Position numbers and translations under genes: made by a program. The notes under the pieces were generated by a model, which was given only the letters and a program-made list of their open reading frames with translations, had not been told where the DNA came from and searched no databases. Of a stretch of DNA of 64,000 nt, positions 25,446 through 36,361 are shown piece after piece. The stretch is taken from assembly GCA_002021875.1 (NCBI GenBank), contig CP018627.1, positions 3,472,001-3,536,000 on the forward strand, written 5' to 3'. Within the stretch, counting starts at the first letter, position 1; every line of letters begins with the position of its first letter. The stretch is from Streptomyces hygroscopicus. Its GTDB lineage: Bacteria; Actinomycetota; Actinomycetes; Streptomycetales; Streptomycetaceae.

Positions 25446-26471
25446 TCAGGCGGGACGTCCCAGCTCCTCGCGGAAGAGCTCCAGCACATTGCCGCCGAGG
25501 ATCTTCTCGACGTCCCCCTCGGGAAGGCCCCTTCGGACCAGCGCCTCGGTCACCAGAGGCAGTCCGCGGGGGCCTTCCAGGCCGGGGACCAGCAGCCGGG
25601 CGTACTCGACGTCCTCGCAGCAGGGCGGGGTCGTGTCGTCGCTGACCTCCTTGATGAAGTCCGGCCCCAGACCCACCCGGCCGACGCCGATCACCTCGGC
25701 GATATGGGCGATGTGGTCCGCCAGCCGGTCCACCGTGCGGTCGGCCTGGGCGGTGGCCAGGAACTCGCCGAGGAAGTTGACGCACACCATGCCGCCGGTC
25801 GCGGCGATCCCGCGCAACTGCTCATCGGTGAGGTTGCGATGGTGGTCCAGGAGCGCGCGGGCGGAGGAGTGGGTGGCCAGTACGGGGCGGGTGGCCAGCT
25901 CCAGCACATGGGCGACTCCCGAAGCGCCGAGGTGGGAGACGTCGAAGAGGATGCCCAGCCGCTCCATCTCCCTCAGCGCCTGGACCCCGGCCTCGGTGAG
26001 CCGGCTTCCGGTGGCGTCCTCACCGCTGCCGTCGGCCAGGGCGGTGCGGCCCCAGTGGGCGAGCGAGGCGATGCGCACCCCGAGGCGGTGGAGGGTCGGG
26101 AGGAGCTCCACGTTCGCGTCCAGCCCGGGGGCGCTCTCCAGGGCCAGCACCAGGGCGATCCGGCCGTCGGCGAGGGCCGCGTCGATGTCGTCGCCGTCCA
26201 GGCACAGCCGTACCTCGTCGGCGTTGCCCTCGGCGAGGGTGTGGGCGCACTCGATCATCCGCAGCGTCTCGCGCAGCGCGCCCTCGGGGCGGAACTGGTC
26301 GTCGATGAAGACCGGCAGCACCTGCAGATCCACTCCGCCCTCGCGGAGCTGCGGCAGCCAGCGCTCCCGGAAGTAACCGGCCCAGCGGTGCGGCGGGCGG
26401 GCGGTGACGGCGATCAGCAGATCGTTGTGGGCGTCGGCGACGACGGCGCGCTGGTGGAGGTCACGGCTCAT
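25446..26471 (-). CDS. membrane dipeptidase family (M19) metallohydrolase
   Basis: 341 residues from ATG 26471. Metal-binding residues of the M19/renal dipeptidase fold are visible: VADAHNDLLIAV (HxD), LALESAPGL (bridging Glu), FDVSHLG and ATHSSARALLDHHRN (His ligands). The C-terminal segment VGLGPDFIKEV replaces the usual GxDFDG. It cleaves dipeptides or related amides in the cytoplasm; there is no signal peptide. No good Shine-Dalgarno precedes the start; instead a 14-bp triplication of the start region lies there (see separate entry). Confidence 0.84.
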   Translation of the reverse strand: MSRDLHQRAVVADAHNDLLIAVTARPPHRWAGYFRERWLPQLREGGVDLQVLPVFIDDQFRPEGALRETLRMIECAHTLAEGNADEVRLCLDGDDIDAALADGRIALVLALESAPGLDANVELLPTLHRLGVRIASLAHWGRTALADGSGEDATGSRLTEAGVQALREMERLGILFDVSHLGASGVAHVLELATRPVLATHSSARALLDHHRNLTDEQLRGIAATGGMVCVNFLGEFLATAQADRTVDRLADHIAHIAEVIGVGRVGLGPDFIKEVSDDTTPPCCEDVEYARLLVPGLEGPRGLPLVTEALVRRGLPEGDVEKILGGNVLELFREELGRPA

Positions 26472-26499
26472 AGGACATGGCTCATAGGGCACGGCTCAT
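26458..26499 (-). promoter_or_regulatory. triplicated start region: two 5-codon mini-ORFs coupled to the dipeptidase
   Basis: Three tandem 14-bp copies of ATGAGCCRTGNCCT lie end to end. The first reads MSRAL-stop, the second MSHVL-stop, the third is the true start MSRDLHQ. Each stop TGA overlaps the next ATG as ATGA (26485-26482 and 26471-26468). A weak AAAGG lies about 14 nt before the first ATG. Coupled reinitiation from mini-ORF to mini-ORF is inferred. Confidence 0.55.
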
Positions 26500-26661
26500 A
26501 AGGACGACGGTGGCCTTTCGTGGGACGGGAAGCGGCGTCGGCCATCGTGACGTACGCGCCTGCCGCCGAGCCAGGAGTTTTCGGTGCGGCGGGCGGAATC
26601 CCCGAGCCCATCGGCCGGGTGAGAGGATCGGACGGACGGGCCCGAGGGACGGAGGCGGGAG

Positions 26662-27444
26662 ATGTCGGTGGAGATCACCTGGTGGGGGCACGCCACCGCG
26701 ACCGTGCGGGACTCCGGGGTGCGGGTGCTGACCGACCCCCTGTTCGTACGGCGCCTGGCCCATCTGCGGCGCCGCCGCGGGGCCGTGCCACCGGCGGCCG
26801 CGGCGGTGGCGGACGTGGCGCTGGTCTCACATCTGCACGCCGACCATCTGCACCCCGGCTCGCTGGCCAAACTGCTGCCCGGCACCCGGCTGGTGGTGCC
26901 GCGCGGGGCCGGGCGGGCGGTTCCCGGGCTGCGGCGGGTGGTGGCGGCGCGGGGGCTGCGGGTGACCGAGATGGCGCCGGGCGATGTGTGCGCGGTCGGC
27001 GAGGTGCGGATCCGGGCGGTACCGGCCGAGCACGACGGGCGGCGGCTGCCGTACGGGCCGAGCCGGGTGCCCGCGCTGGGGTATGTGCTGAGTGGCGAGT
27101 CGACCACGTACTTCGCGGGCGACACCGGGCTGTTCGACCGGATGGCGGAGGCGGTGGGCGAATGCGATGTGGCGCTGCTCCCGGTGGGCGGCTGGGGGCC
27201 GTACCTCGGCCCCGGCCATCTCGACGCGGGCCGCGCGGCACAGGCGCTGGCGCGGCTGGGGGCGCGCTGCGCGGTGCCGGTGCACTACGGGACGTACTGG
27301 CCGATCGGGATGGACGCGATCCGTCCGCATGAATTCCACGCCCCCGGCGAGGACTTCGTGCGCCACGCCGGGCGGCTGGCCCCCGACGCGGTGGTGCACC
27401 GGCTGGGGCACGGGGAGTGCGTCCGGCTGGAGCCCGCCAGGTGA
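26662..27444 (+). CDS. MBL-fold metallo-hydrolase (UlaG-like)
   Basis: 260 residues. The start WWGHATATVRDSGVRVLTDP, the metal motif SHLHADHLHPGSL (HxHxDH), YFAGDTGLFDRM and VPVHYGTYWPI are those of the beta-lactamase_2 group that includes UlaG and NAPE-PLD-like hydrolases. It probably cleaves a lactone or phosphodiester with two Zn ions. No signal peptide is present. Its stop overlaps the next gene's start (TGATG), so it is co-translated with the DedA-like membrane protein. Confidence 0.86.
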   Translation: MSVEITWWGHATATVRDSGVRVLTDPLFVRRLAHLRRRRGAVPPAAAAVADVALVSHLHADHLHPGSLAKLLPGTRLVVPRGAGRAVPGLRRVVAARGLRVTEMAPGDVCAVGEVRIRAVPAEHDGRRLPYGPSRVPALGYVLSGESTTYFAGDTGLFDRMAEAVGECDVALLPVGGWGPYLGPGHLDAGRAAQALARLGARCAVPVHYGTYWPIGMDAIRPHEFHAPGEDFVRHAGRLAPDAVVHRLGHGECVRLEPAR

Positions 27445-28115
27445 TGGGGGATCTGGCGAATCTGGTGGACGTGGTCGATCTGGCCCGGAGCGTGCCGTCC
27501 GAGTCGACCCAGCAGGCGGTGGGGTATCCCTCGCTGTTCCTGCTGGTGGTGTTCGGGTCGCTGGTGCCGGTGGTGCCCACCGGTGCGGTGGTCTCCTCGG
27601 CCGCGGTGGTCGCCATCCACCAGACCGCTCCCCCGCTGTCGCTGCTGGTGGTCTTCGGGGTGGCCGCGCTGGCGGCCTTCTCGGGCGACGTGACGCTCTA
27701 CTGGCTCGGGCGGCGCGGGGTGGCTTCGAAGAACGGCTCGCGGTGGCTGGAACGGATCCACGACCACGCGGCGCCGGAACGGCTGGACCAGGCACAGGCG
27801 CGGCTGGAAGAGCACGGGGTGGCGGTTCTGGTGCTGTCCCGGCTGATCCCGGCCGGGCGGATACCGGTGATGCTGGCCTGCCTCCTGGCACGCTGGCCAC
27901 TACGCAGATTCGCCCGGGGCGCCGGGCCCGCGGCACTGGCCTGGGCGGCGACGTACCAGCTGATCGGCATCCTGGGCGGCTCGCTCTTCGCCGAGCCGTG
28001 GGAGGGCGTGGCGGCGGCCGTGGTACTGACGGTGGTGATCAGCACGGCCCCCGCGCTGTGGCGGCGACTGCGCCGCCGTACGGCGGGCGACGCCCGGAGC
28101 GAGGCGGCGGGCTGA
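27444..28115 (+). CDS. DedA-family (VTT domain) membrane protein
   Basis: 223 residues, about five hydrophobic segments. The VTT features are FGSLVPVVPTGAVVSSAAVVA near the N-terminus, LYWLGRRG (GxxxGR-type) and the hallmark LSRLIPAGRIPVMLACLL (R-x(2)-P-x-R/G-x2). DedA proteins move phospholipids or undecaprenyl phosphate across the inner membrane and help maintain proton motive force. Coupled to an MBL hydrolase, it may work on the same lipid or its product. Confidence 0.83.
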   Translation: MGDLANLVDVVDLARSVPSESTQQAVGYPSLFLLVVFGSLVPVVPTGAVVSSAAVVAIHQTAPPLSLLVVFGVAALAAFSGDVTLYWLGRRGVASKNGSRWLERIHDHAAPERLDQAQARLEEHGVAVLVLSRLIPAGRIPVMLACLLARWPLRRFARGAGPAALAWAATYQLIGILGGSLFAEPWEGVAAAVVLTVVISTAPALWRRLRRRTAGDARSEAAG

Positions 28116-28160
28116 CGCCCCCTCCGCCCAGGCCGGACCCGACGGCCCGGCCGCTCCGGC

Positions 28161-28203
28161 AGCGGGGCGCAGCCCCGGCGGGGTCAAGGGGCGGAGCCCC
28201 TTG
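28161..28203. terminator. tandem short GC hairpins after the DedA gene
   Basis: GGGGC-GCA-GCCCC and CAAGGGGC-GGA-GCCCCTTG (28185-28203) follow the DedA stop by 46 bp. The motif around 28181-28225 (GGGGCGGAGCCCC then TTTCGGG and GGGGCGGGGTGGGG) recurs near 51060-51110. The rest of the gap 28116-28388 is G/C-rich low-complexity sequence without a gene. Confidence 0.5.
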
Positions 28204-28388
28204 TTTCGGGGAGGGGCGGGGTGGGGTTCGCCCGCCGCAGGCGCCCCCGACCCGGCCCCACGCCCCGGGGCCCGGGGGCCGGAGGCCGGAGGCCCGGGGG
28301 CCCCGGGCGCCTCTGTGGTGGGGCTCGCCGTCCCCGGTCGGCGGGGCGTCTCGCCGACCGGGGGCGGGTGGCGCCCGGGAGGGCGGGG

Positions 28389-30032
28389 TCAGCCGTCCAG
28401 GCTCAGTACCCCGCGCAGCGCACGCGTCAGCGCGGCCTCCGGGTCGGGCACCGAGCGCTCCACCCGCCAGGCGACGAAGCCGTCGGGGCGGACCAGGACG
28501 GCTCCGTCCGGGGCGGTGCCGTGCAGTTCGGCCCAGTCCACGCCCGGTTCGGGGGCGAGTTCATGGTCCGGCCCGTCGCCCACCCGGTAGCAGTCCAGCG
28601 GTACGCCGAGGGCGTCGGCGGCGCGGTGGCCCGCCTCGTACCAGGAGGCCCCGCCCGGCCCGGTGAGCAGTACGCAGGTGCGCTCGTACAGATCGAGGGT
28701 GGACAGCCGCACCCCGCAGCGGTGCACCCACATATGGGGCGCGCGGCTGCCGGGCTCGGCCGAGACCATGAAGTGGTCGGGCACCGCGGGCGCGGCGGGG
28801 TCGGCGCCGACGACCGCGCCGCGCACATAGCGGTAGCCCATGGCGACGGCCATGACATTGCTCTGCGGGCCCTGGCCCTCGCTGGCGGGCGCCGAATAGC
28901 CGGGGTGGCTGTGCTCGGCCGAACGGGTGGCGGCGCGGGCGCTGGTGGCCTGGGCGACCGGCCGCCGCTCCATGCCGTAGGTCTCCAGCAGCCCGGCGCC
29001 CGCCCAGCCGCCCATGACGGCGGCGATCTTCCACGCCAGGTTGTGGGCGTCCTGGATACCGGTGTTGGAGCCGAAGGCGCCGGTGGGCGACATCTCGTGC
29101 GCGGAGTCCCCGGCGAGGAAGACCCGGCCGTCGGAGTAGCGGTCCGCCACCCGCTCGGCCGCGTGCCAGGGCGCCTTTCCGGTGACCTCGACCTCCAGGT
29201 CGGGCATGCCGACGGCGGTACGGATGTGCTGGGCGCAGCGCTCGTCGGTGAACTCCTCCAGCGCTTCGCCGCGCTCGGGGTGCCAGGGGGCGTGGAAGAC
29301 CCACTGCTCCTGGTTGTCGACGGGCAGCAGCGCCCCGTCGGCCTCGGGGTTGGTGAGGTAGCAGGCGATGAAGTGGCGGTCCCCGACCGCGTCCGCGAGC
29401 CGCTTGGCGCGGAAGGTGATGGACACGTTGTGGAACAGCTCGCCGCGTCCGCTCTGATCGACGCCGAGCGCCTCGCGCACCGGGCTGCGGGGGCCGTCGG
29501 CGGCGATGAGGTAGTCGGCGCGGACCGTGGAGCGCCGTTCGGACCTGCGGTCCAGGAGCACGGCGGTGACCCCGTCCGCGTCCTGCTCGAAGGAGATCAG
29601 CTCGGTGGAGAACCGCAGATCGCCACCGAGGTCCTGGGCCGCGCTCAGCAGCACGGGCTCCAGGTCGTTCTGGCTGCACAGGCACCATCCGGCGGGGCTG
29701 ATCCGGGCGGCCTTGCCACCCGGGTCCATCTCCCGGAAGAGCCAGTTGCCCTCCGTACCGGTCAGGGACGGGGTCTGCAGGATTCCGTGGTTGTCGGCCA
29801 GGACGGACGCGGCCTCGCGGATCGCGGACTCCACTCCGGCGGTGCGGAACAGCTCCATCGTCCGGATGTTGTTCCCCCGTCCGCGCGGGTGGTGCGAGGT
29901 GCGCGGGTGTTTTTCGACCAGTAGATGACCGATCCCCAGTCGGCCCAGGAACAGTGAGGCGGACAGGCCCACCAGGGAGCCGCCCGCGATGAGGACGGGC
30001 ACACGCTCAGCATTGTCGGCAAGACGGTTCAT
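28389..30032 (-). CDS. FAD-dependent aromatic hydroxylase of the spore pigment cluster (WhiE ORFVIII type)
   Basis: 547 residues from ATG 30032; a longer frame to 30101 is upstream leader. The FAD site is LIAGGSLVGLSASLFLGRLG, with AADGPRSPVREALG and GRVFLAGDSAHEMSPTGAFG. The ~170-residue C-terminal thioredoxin-like domain is that of the PgaE/RdmE/TcmG class that oxidises aromatic polyketides. It is divergent from the seven-gene polyketide operon, exactly as whiE ORFVIII is in S. coelicolor. It is inferred to hydroxylate the pigment precursor late in sporulation. Confidence 0.88.
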   Translation of the reverse strand: MNRLADNAERVPVLIAGGSLVGLSASLFLGRLGIGHLLVEKHPRTSHHPRGRGNNIRTMELFRTAGVESAIREAASVLADNHGILQTPSLTGTEGNWLFREMDPGGKAARISPAGWCLCSQNDLEPVLLSAAQDLGGDLRFSTELISFEQDADGVTAVLLDRRSERRSTVRADYLIAADGPRSPVREALGVDQSGRGELFHNVSITFRAKRLADAVGDRHFIACYLTNPEADGALLPVDNQEQWVFHAPWHPERGEALEEFTDERCAQHIRTAVGMPDLEVEVTGKAPWHAAERVADRYSDGRVFLAGDSAHEMSPTGAFGSNTGIQDAHNLAWKIAAVMGGWAGAGLLETYGMERRPVAQATSARAATRSAEHSHPGYSAPASEGQGPQSNVMAVAMGYRYVRGAVVGADPAAPAVPDHFMVSAEPGSRAPHMWVHRCGVRLSTLDLYERTCVLLTGPGGASWYEAGHRAADALGVPLDCYRVGDGPDHELAPEPGVDWAELHGTAPDGAVLVRPDGFVAWRVERSVPDPEAALTRALRGVLSLDG

Positions 30033-30197
30033 TGTGCTGCTATGCCCGGTGTTTCCGGGCCCTTCCGGGACGCTGACGAGGCGTTCGCTCGGATGGCTCA
30101 CATATCTCGCGCCATTGGTGGGTGCGCCCCACGATCGTCTAACGGGCGGGTGTCCTCGATGCCCGGAAGGACGCGTCCGCGAAATAAGGAGTGGAAT
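30033..30197. promoter_or_regulatory. divergent promoter region of the spore pigment cluster
   Basis: 165 bp between the start codons of the hydroxylase and the first operon gene. It is less GC-rich than the flanking genes (near CACATATCTCGCGCC and the leader AATAAGGAGTGGAAT). In S. coelicolor the same interval carries whiEP1 and the SigF-dependent whiEP2. I cannot assign -10/-35 boxes with confidence. The operon side ends in a strong AAGGAG. Confidence 0.6.
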
Positions 30198-31376
30198 ATG
30201 AGCACCCTGTCCGACATTCCGCAGACCATGGTGAACCCATCGCCAACGACCGTGGAATCCGCGCTCACCGACACCAGATTGCGCGTCGTCTTGCTGGTGC
30301 AGGTCAACAGCGGTGCCGAGCAGCGCTTTCTACGTGCCTATGACCAGTTGTCCCAGCAGGTGGCCGCGGTGCCCGGGCACATCAGCGACCAGCTCTGCCA
30401 GTCGATCGAGAATCCCTCCCAGTGGCTGATCACCAGTGAATGGGAAAGCGCTCCTCCGTTCCTGGCCTGGGTGGACTCTCCCGCGCACCGGGAGATGGTC
30501 AAGCCCTTCCACGGCTGTGTCGAGGACACCCGCTCGCTGCGGTTCAGCATTCTGCGGGAGACCCTGACCGCCGGATCCGCGCCGGTCGATGTCACCACCC
30601 GGGGTGTCGACGCCGCGCTGCGGGTCGGCGACGGGCTGGTCCGGCAGGCGCTGACCTTCACCGTGAACCCCGGCAGTGAGGACACCGTCGCCAAGATCCT
30701 CGCCGATTACGCCTCACCGGAGGCACGGGTCGACCAGACCACCCGGCTCTCCCGCACCTCCGTCTTCATGAACGGCAACCGGGTCGTACGGGCCGTGGAG
30801 GTCAAGGGCGATCTGACCGCGGCGCTGCGCTTCGTGGCCCGGCAGCCGGAGATCAAGGCCGTCGAGGAGGCCATCAATCCGTATCTGGAGGAGGACCGCA
30901 ACCTCGACGACCCCAGCTCAGCACGGGAGTTCTTCGCCCGGGCGTCGCTTCCGGTGGTCCACCACATGATGGCCGGCGGCCCGCGTCCCGCCCAGGGCGT
31001 CCACCGGCACGCCCTGCTCTACCCGGTCAAGGCCGGCTGCGGACCGGCGGTGGCCAGTCTGCTGGCCCGGCAGGACGAGCTGGCGGTGAACAAGGAGACG
31101 ACCGCGGAGCAGTCCGCGAAGACCTTGCTGAGCAGCACCATCTTCCAACGTGACGACATCGTGGTCCGGCTGGTGGACCTGAGCGTGCCGCTGGACCGGC
31201 ATCCGGCCATGGCGGCCGGTGTGAGCGGACGGCGGGCGGCCGCCGTGCTGGGCCGCCTCCTCGACCTCGGGGCGGACGGGGCGGTGATCGACCTGTCCGT
31301 GGACGACGGGCTGCGCCGCTTCCTCGCCGACTGCGACATGACCCCGATCACCGACCGCCAAGCGGCGGACCACTGA
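30198..31376 (+). CDS. SchA/CurD-like protein of spore pigment cluster (WhiE ORFI type)
   Basis: 392 residues from ATG 30198 (AAGGAG 7 nt ahead). The N-terminal third is a ferredoxin-like dabb/ABM-type domain ([40 protein letters not shown]). A second, related half ([20 protein letters not shown]) follows, then a third ([19 protein letters not shown]), so the protein is built from repeated alpha-beta monooxygenase-like units. This is the SchA/CurD-like architecture that opens whiE-type clusters. Its exact role is unresolved; it affects retention or finishing of the pigment. It leads the operon. Confidence 0.85.
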   Translation: MSTLSDIPQTMVNPSPTTVESALTDTRLRVVLLVQVNSGAEQRFLRAYDQLSQQVAAVPGHISDQLCQSIENPSQWLITSEWESAPPFLAWVDSPAHREMVKPFHGCVEDTRSLRFSILRETLTAGSAPVDVTTRGVDAALRVGDGLVRQALTFTVNPGSEDTVAKILADYASPEARVDQTTRLSRTSVFMNGNRVVRAVEVKGDLTAALRFVARQPEIKAVEEAINPYLEEDRNLDDPSSAREFFARASLPVVHHMMAGGPRPAQGVHRHALLYPVKAGCGPAVASLLARQDELAVNKETTAEQSAKTLLSSTIFQRDDIVVRLVDLSVPLDRHPAMAAGVSGRRAAAVLGRLLDLGADGAVIDLSVDDGLRRFLADCDMTPITDRQAADH

Positions 31377-31450
31377 CGCCCCCTCTCCCCCCTCGCACTT
31401 TCCCACCCCCTGTGGCGCGGACCGCGCAACGCTACCTGGAGGAACTCATC

Positions 31451-31858
31451 ATGACCACGCAGTCCCCTCTCGTCGTCGACCTCGCCGCGGTCGCCCCCAA
31501 CCGCCGGCGCGGTGGCGATGTGCGCGCCATGCTCACGCCGCCTCTGGTGGGCGCCACGAGCGGCTTCATGGGGATGGCCATCGTGGGGCCCGGAGAACGG
31601 GTCACCGAGCACTACCACCCGTACTCCGAGGAGTTCGTGTACGTCGTCAGCGGCGACATGGAGGTGGACCTGGACGGCGAGGCGCATCCGCTCGGCCCCG
31701 ACCAGGCGCTCCTGATCCCCATCAACGTGCGGCACCGGTTCCGCAACGTGGGCAGCACCGAGGCCCGGATGGTCTTCCACCTCGGCCCCCTGGCGCCGCG
31801 CCCCGAGCTCGGTCATGTGGACACGGAGTCCGCCGAACCCGCCGAGGCGACGTCGTGA
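31451..31858 (+). CDS. cupin protein of spore pigment cluster (WhiE ORFII type)
   Basis: 135 residues from ATG 31451, 8 nt after GGAGG. The cupin metal motifs are [21 protein letters not shown] (His-x-His-type with Glu) and [14 protein letters not shown]. Small cupins at this position occur in all whiE-like clusters and probably act in ring oxidation or cyclisation of the polyketide. Its stop overlaps the KS start as GTGA. Confidence 0.85.
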   Translation: MTTQSPLVVDLAAVAPNRRRGGDVRAMLTPPLVGATSGFMGMAIVGPGERVTEHYHPYSEEFVYVVSGDMEVDLDGEAHPLGPDQALLIPINVRHRFRNVGSTEARMVFHLGPLAPRPELGHVDTESAEPAEATS

Positions 31859-33123
31859 CCCGACGGGTGGTGGTCACCGGGCTCGGCGTCGTCGCCCCCG
31901 GGGGCATGGGCGTTCCGGCGTTCTGGGACATGCTCACCGCGGGCCGTACGGCCACCCGCAACATCACGCTCTTCGACGCGGAGCGGTTCCGCTCCCGGAT
32001 CGCCGCCGAATGCGACTTCGACCCGCTGGCCGGCGGTCTGACCTTCGAGCAGATCGAACGCTCCGACCGCTATGTGCAGTTCGCGCTGGTGGCGGCCAAG
32101 GAAGCGGTCCGGGACTCCGGGCTGGACCTCCAGGCGCTCAACCCCTGGCGGATAGGGGTCTCCCTGGGCAGCGCGGTCGCCGCCTCCACCCGGCTGGAGC
32201 AGGACTACGTCAAGGTCAGCGACGCCGGAGAGCACTGGGATGTGGACCACCGCAAGGCGGGTCCGCATCTGCAGCACGCGTTCTCCCCGAGCGCGCTGTC
32301 CTCCGGGGTGGCGGAGCTGACCGGTGCGCAGGGCCCCGTGCAGTCCGTCTCCACCGGCTGCACCTCCGGTCTCGACGCGATCGGATACGCCTTCCAGGCG
32401 ATCGAGGAGCGGCGGGCCGATGTGTGCATCGCCGGGGCCGCGGACTCGCCGATCACCCCGCTGACCGTGGCCTGCTTCGACTCGATCAAGGCCACCTCGG
32501 CGAACAACGACAACGCGGCCACCGCCTCCCGGCCGTTCGACGCCCACCGGGACGGCTTCGTCCTCGGCGAGGGCGCCGCCGTGCTGGTCCTGGAGGAACT
32601 GGAGCACGCCCGGGCCCGAGGGGCGCGGGCCTACTGCGAGTTCCGGGGCTTCGCCACCTACGGCAACGCGTACCACATGACCGGTCTGACGCGGGAGGGG
32701 CTGGAGATGTCCGAGGCGATCGACCACGCGCTCGGCCACGCCCGCGTCAACAGCGACGAGATCGACTACGTCAACGCGCACGGCTCGGGCACCAAGCAGA
32801 ACGACCGGCATGAGACGGCGGCCGTGAAGCGGTCCCTGGGCGAGCACGCGTACCAGACCCCCATGAGCTCGATCAAGTCCATGGTGGGCCATTCGCTGGG
32901 GGCGATCGGCGCCATCGAGGTGGTCGCCTGCGCCATGGCTCTCGCCCATGGCGTGGTGCCGCCGACGGCCAACTACGAGACCCCCGACCCCGAATGCGAC
33001 CTCGACTATGTCCCGCGCACCGCCCGCGCCCTCCCGCTGCGCAATGTGCTGTCGGTCGGCAGCGGGTTCGGCGGCTTCCAGTCCGCGGTGGTGCTGGGCC
33101 GGACGGACGGGAGGGCGGCATGA
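31855..33123 (+). CDS. ketosynthase alpha subunit (WhiE ORFIII type)
   Basis: 422 residues from GTG 31855 (GTGA overlap). The catalytic set is complete: Cys169 in [12 protein letters not shown], His309 in [11 protein letters not shown], Lys341 and His346 in [13 protein letters not shown]. It is the condensing half of the minimal type II PKS and pairs with the chain-length factor that follows. It loads malonyl-ACP and builds the long pigment backbone. Length and motifs match KSalpha; the start of the CLF gene overlaps its stop (ATGA), as usual for equal synthesis. Confidence 0.93.
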   Translation: MTRRVVVTGLGVVAPGGMGVPAFWDMLTAGRTATRNITLFDAERFRSRIAAECDFDPLAGGLTFEQIERSDRYVQFALVAAKEAVRDSGLDLQALNPWRIGVSLGSAVAASTRLEQDYVKVSDAGEHWDVDHRKAGPHLQHAFSPSALSSGVAELTGAQGPVQSVSTGCTSGLDAIGYAFQAIEERRADVCIAGAADSPITPLTVACFDSIKATSANNDNAATASRPFDAHRDGFVLGEGAAVLVLEELEHARARGARAYCEFRGFATYGNAYHMTGLTREGLEMSEAIDHALGHARVNSDEIDYVNAHGSGTKQNDRHETAAVKRSLGEHAYQTPMSSIKSMVGHSLGAIGAIEVVACAMALAHGVVPPTANYETPDPECDLDYVPRTARALPLRNVLSVGSGFGGFQSAVVLGRTDGRAA

Positions 33124-34369
33124 ACTCGGCGATGAACACCCGGAACCGGGGCGCGGCCATCACGGGCATCGGTGTGATCGCCCCCAACGGGGTGGGCACC
33201 GACGCCTTCTGGAAGGCGACCCGGGAGGGGATCCCCTGCCTGGACCGGATCTCCCGCGAGGGCAGCGGCCACTTCCCGGTCCGGATCGGCGGCCAGGTCC
33301 GCGGCTTCGATCCGGGCTCGATGATCGAGGAGCGCTTCCTCGTCCAGACCGACCGCTTCACCCACTTCGCGATGGCCTCGGCCGATCTCGCGCTGGACGA
33401 CGCCCGGCTGCCGGTGGACGACATGTCGCCGTTCGCGGTGGGCGTGGTGACCGCCTCCGGTTCCGGGGGCGGCGAGTTCGGCCAGCGCGAGCTGCAGCAG
33501 CTCTACGGCAAGGGGCCGCGCTATGTGGGCCCGTACCAGTCCATCGCGTGGTTCTACGCGGCCAGCACCGGCCAGGTCTCCATCCGGAATGGGTTCAAGG
33601 GCCCCTGCGGGGTGGTGGCGAACGACGAGGCCGGCGGTCTGGACGCGCTCGCACACGCCCGCCGGTCCATCCGGCGGGGGGCGGATGCGATGGTGGCCGG
33701 CGCCTCCGAGGCATCCCTGGCCCCGTACTCCATCGTCTGCATGCTCGGCTGGGACGAGCTCAGCCGGGCCCGCGACGCGGGCCGGGCCTATCTGCCGTTC
33801 ACCGAGGACGCCTGCGGATTCGCGCCCGGGGAGGGCGGGGCGATGCTGGTCGTGGAGGAGGAGGGGGCCGCCCGGCGCCGCGGGGTGCGGATCCGGGGCT
33901 TCATCGCGGGGTACGGCTCGACCTTCACCGGGGCCTCCCGCTGGGAGCGGTCCCGGGAGGGGCTCGCCCAGGCCATCCGCGTCGCCCTGGAGGACGCGGA
34001 GTGCGCGCCGGAGGAGATCGACATGGTCTTCGCCGACGCCCTCGGCGTGCCCGAGGCCGACCGCGCCGAGGCGCTGGCCATCGCCGACGCCCTGGGGCCG
34101 CACGGCACGCGGGTCCCGGTGACCGCGCCGAAGGCCGGATTCGGCCGGGTGCACTGCGCCGCCCCCACGCTCGACGTGGTGGCCGCCGTGCTCTCCATGG
34201 AGCACCGCGTCGTGCCCCCGACCCCGTACGTAACCGACGTCTGCCATGAGCTCGACCTGGTCACCCGCAGCTCCCGCCCCGCCGAGCCGCGGACGGCGCT
34301 GGTGCTCAGCCGAGGGCTCATGGGTTGCAACGCGGCGCTCGTGCTCCGCGGACCGGAAGGAGATTACTG

Positions 34370-34370
<1 letters not shown>
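33120..34370 (+). CDS. chain-length factor, KSbeta (WhiE ORFIV type)
   Basis: 416 residues. It lacks the catalytic Cys and has the KSbeta pattern [20 protein letters not shown]. The position equal to the KS Cys (C169 of the partner) is Glu170, where most KSbeta proteins carry Gln. The dimer-interface segment [18 protein letters not shown] is typical. It sets the chain length of the polyketide. It overlaps KSalpha (ATGA) and the ACP (TGATG). Confidence 0.92.
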
Positions 34371-35426
<1,056 letters not shown>

Positions 35427-35446
35427 CGGACGCGTCCCCCCGCACG

Positions 35447-35483
35447 GGGCCGCCGACGGAGTTCACACTCCCGGCGGCCCTTT
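35447..35483 (+). terminator. terminator of the spore pigment operon
   Basis: A perfect 9-bp stem GGGCCGCCG/CGGCGGCCC with a 16-nt loop, followed by TTT. It lies 20 bp after the last pigment gene. Confidence 0.7.
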
Positions 35484-35747
35484 CCTTATGCCCCGTCAGC
35501 GAAAATCTCACACTACTGGGCTCATCGGAATGATGTCTGCCGAAAAGGTGAAAGGACGTCAGTCCATTCGCGCGGCGAATGAGTGATCATTGCGCTTATC
35601 TACACCCAGAGGGCTTACAACAGAGCAGATCGCAGGCCGCGCCGAGTGGCAGGGGGAGCCCTCTTCGCTGACGGTGGACAAGACGCCGATGCGATCCCTT
35701 TATCTGGCAAATAGTCAGTATCGCGACGGCGCCGGAAGGAATGACTC
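35484..35747. other. AT-richer intergenic region ahead of the repeat-rich surface protein
   Basis: About 260 bp with lower GC than the genes around it (for example 35570-35630 and 35700-35730). It holds the promoter region of the gene at 35748 and no convincing reading frame; a 69-codon frame at 35590 lacks a ribosome site and domain. I could not recognise a WhiG- or SigF-type box here. Confidence 0.45.
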
Positions 35748-36338
35748 ATGCGATCTACTCGCGCACTCTTCACCGGGGCGGCGATTGCCGCCACCCTGAC
35801 CCTGGGCGCCCCCGCCGCCGCGTTCGCCGCCGACGTCTCGGACCCGGGCGGTCACGGTGGGTACTCGAGCAGCCAGGAGTCCTCCGAGGACGGCTACGGC
35901 CAGGGCGGCAGCTCCTGGAAGGACAAGGACGACCACGGCCGCGAGGACGGCCGGGAAGACCACGGTCGCGAGGACGGCCGGGAAGACCACGGCAAGGAAG
36001 AGATGAAGGGCAAGGACGAGGGCGGCGACTTCGACCACGGCAAGGACGAGGGTCGCGACTTCGACCACGGCAAGGACGAGGGCCGCGACTTCGACCACGG
36101 CAAGGACGAGGGCCGCGAGCACGAGTGGGACGGCAAGAAGGACGACCACGAGTGGTCCGGCGGTTCCTGGAAGGACCACGAGAAGGGCGAGAAGCCGCGC
36201 GGTGGCGTCCACACCGGTGGTGGCGGCATGGCCACCACGGGCAGCGGCATGGCCGCCGGCTCCGTCCTGCTCCTCGGTGGTCTCGGCGCCGGCGCCTACG
36301 CCCTGCGTCGCCGCAAGCCGACCGGCACCGCGATCTGA
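35748..36338 (+). CDS. secreted, charged repeat protein with sortase-like C-terminus
   Basis: 196 residues. A signal peptide with cleavage at AFA-ADVSD is followed by a very hydrophilic centre: HGREDGREDH repeats, then three and a half copies of the 10-residue DFDHGKDEGR. The C-terminus has MATTGSG, a hydrophobic helix and RRRK, which looks like a variant sorting signal (L-A-x-T-G class). The next gene is a sortase, supporting that this is its substrate. The His/Asp-rich repeats could bind metal ions. It has GGAAGGA 9 nt ahead of ATG. Function unknown. Confidence 0.75.
   Translation: MRSTRALFTGAAIAATLTLGAPAAAFAADVSDPGGHGGYSSSQESSEDGYGQGGSSWKDKDDHGREDGREDHGREDGREDHGKEEMKGKDEGGDFDHGKDEGRDFDHGKDEGRDFDHGKDEGREHEWDGKKDDHEWSGGSWKDHEKGEKPRGGVHTGGGGMATTGSGMAAGSVLLLGGLGAGAYALRRRKPTGTAI
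35932..36118. repeat. 27-bp and 30-bp tandem repeats inside the surface protein gene
   Basis: Two copies of a 27-bp unit start at 35932 and 35959. Three full 30-bp units start at 36009, 36039 and 36069, and a partial one starts at 36099. Both periods are multiples of three, so copy-number change would lengthen or shorten the protein without a frameshift. Confidence 0.85.
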
Positions 36339-36361
36339 GCCTGACGCTTTCGTAATTCCGT

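Noticed and set aside
28201..28388. Plus-strand frames in the gap after the DedA gene
   Set aside because: Low-complexity Gly/Pro/Arg sequence from G/C-rich repeats and hairpins; several frames are open only because of composition.
35590..35799. 69-codon frame upstream of the repeat-rich surface protein
   Set aside because: No Shine-Dalgarno, no similarity to any domain, AT-rich start, and it overlaps the supported gene.
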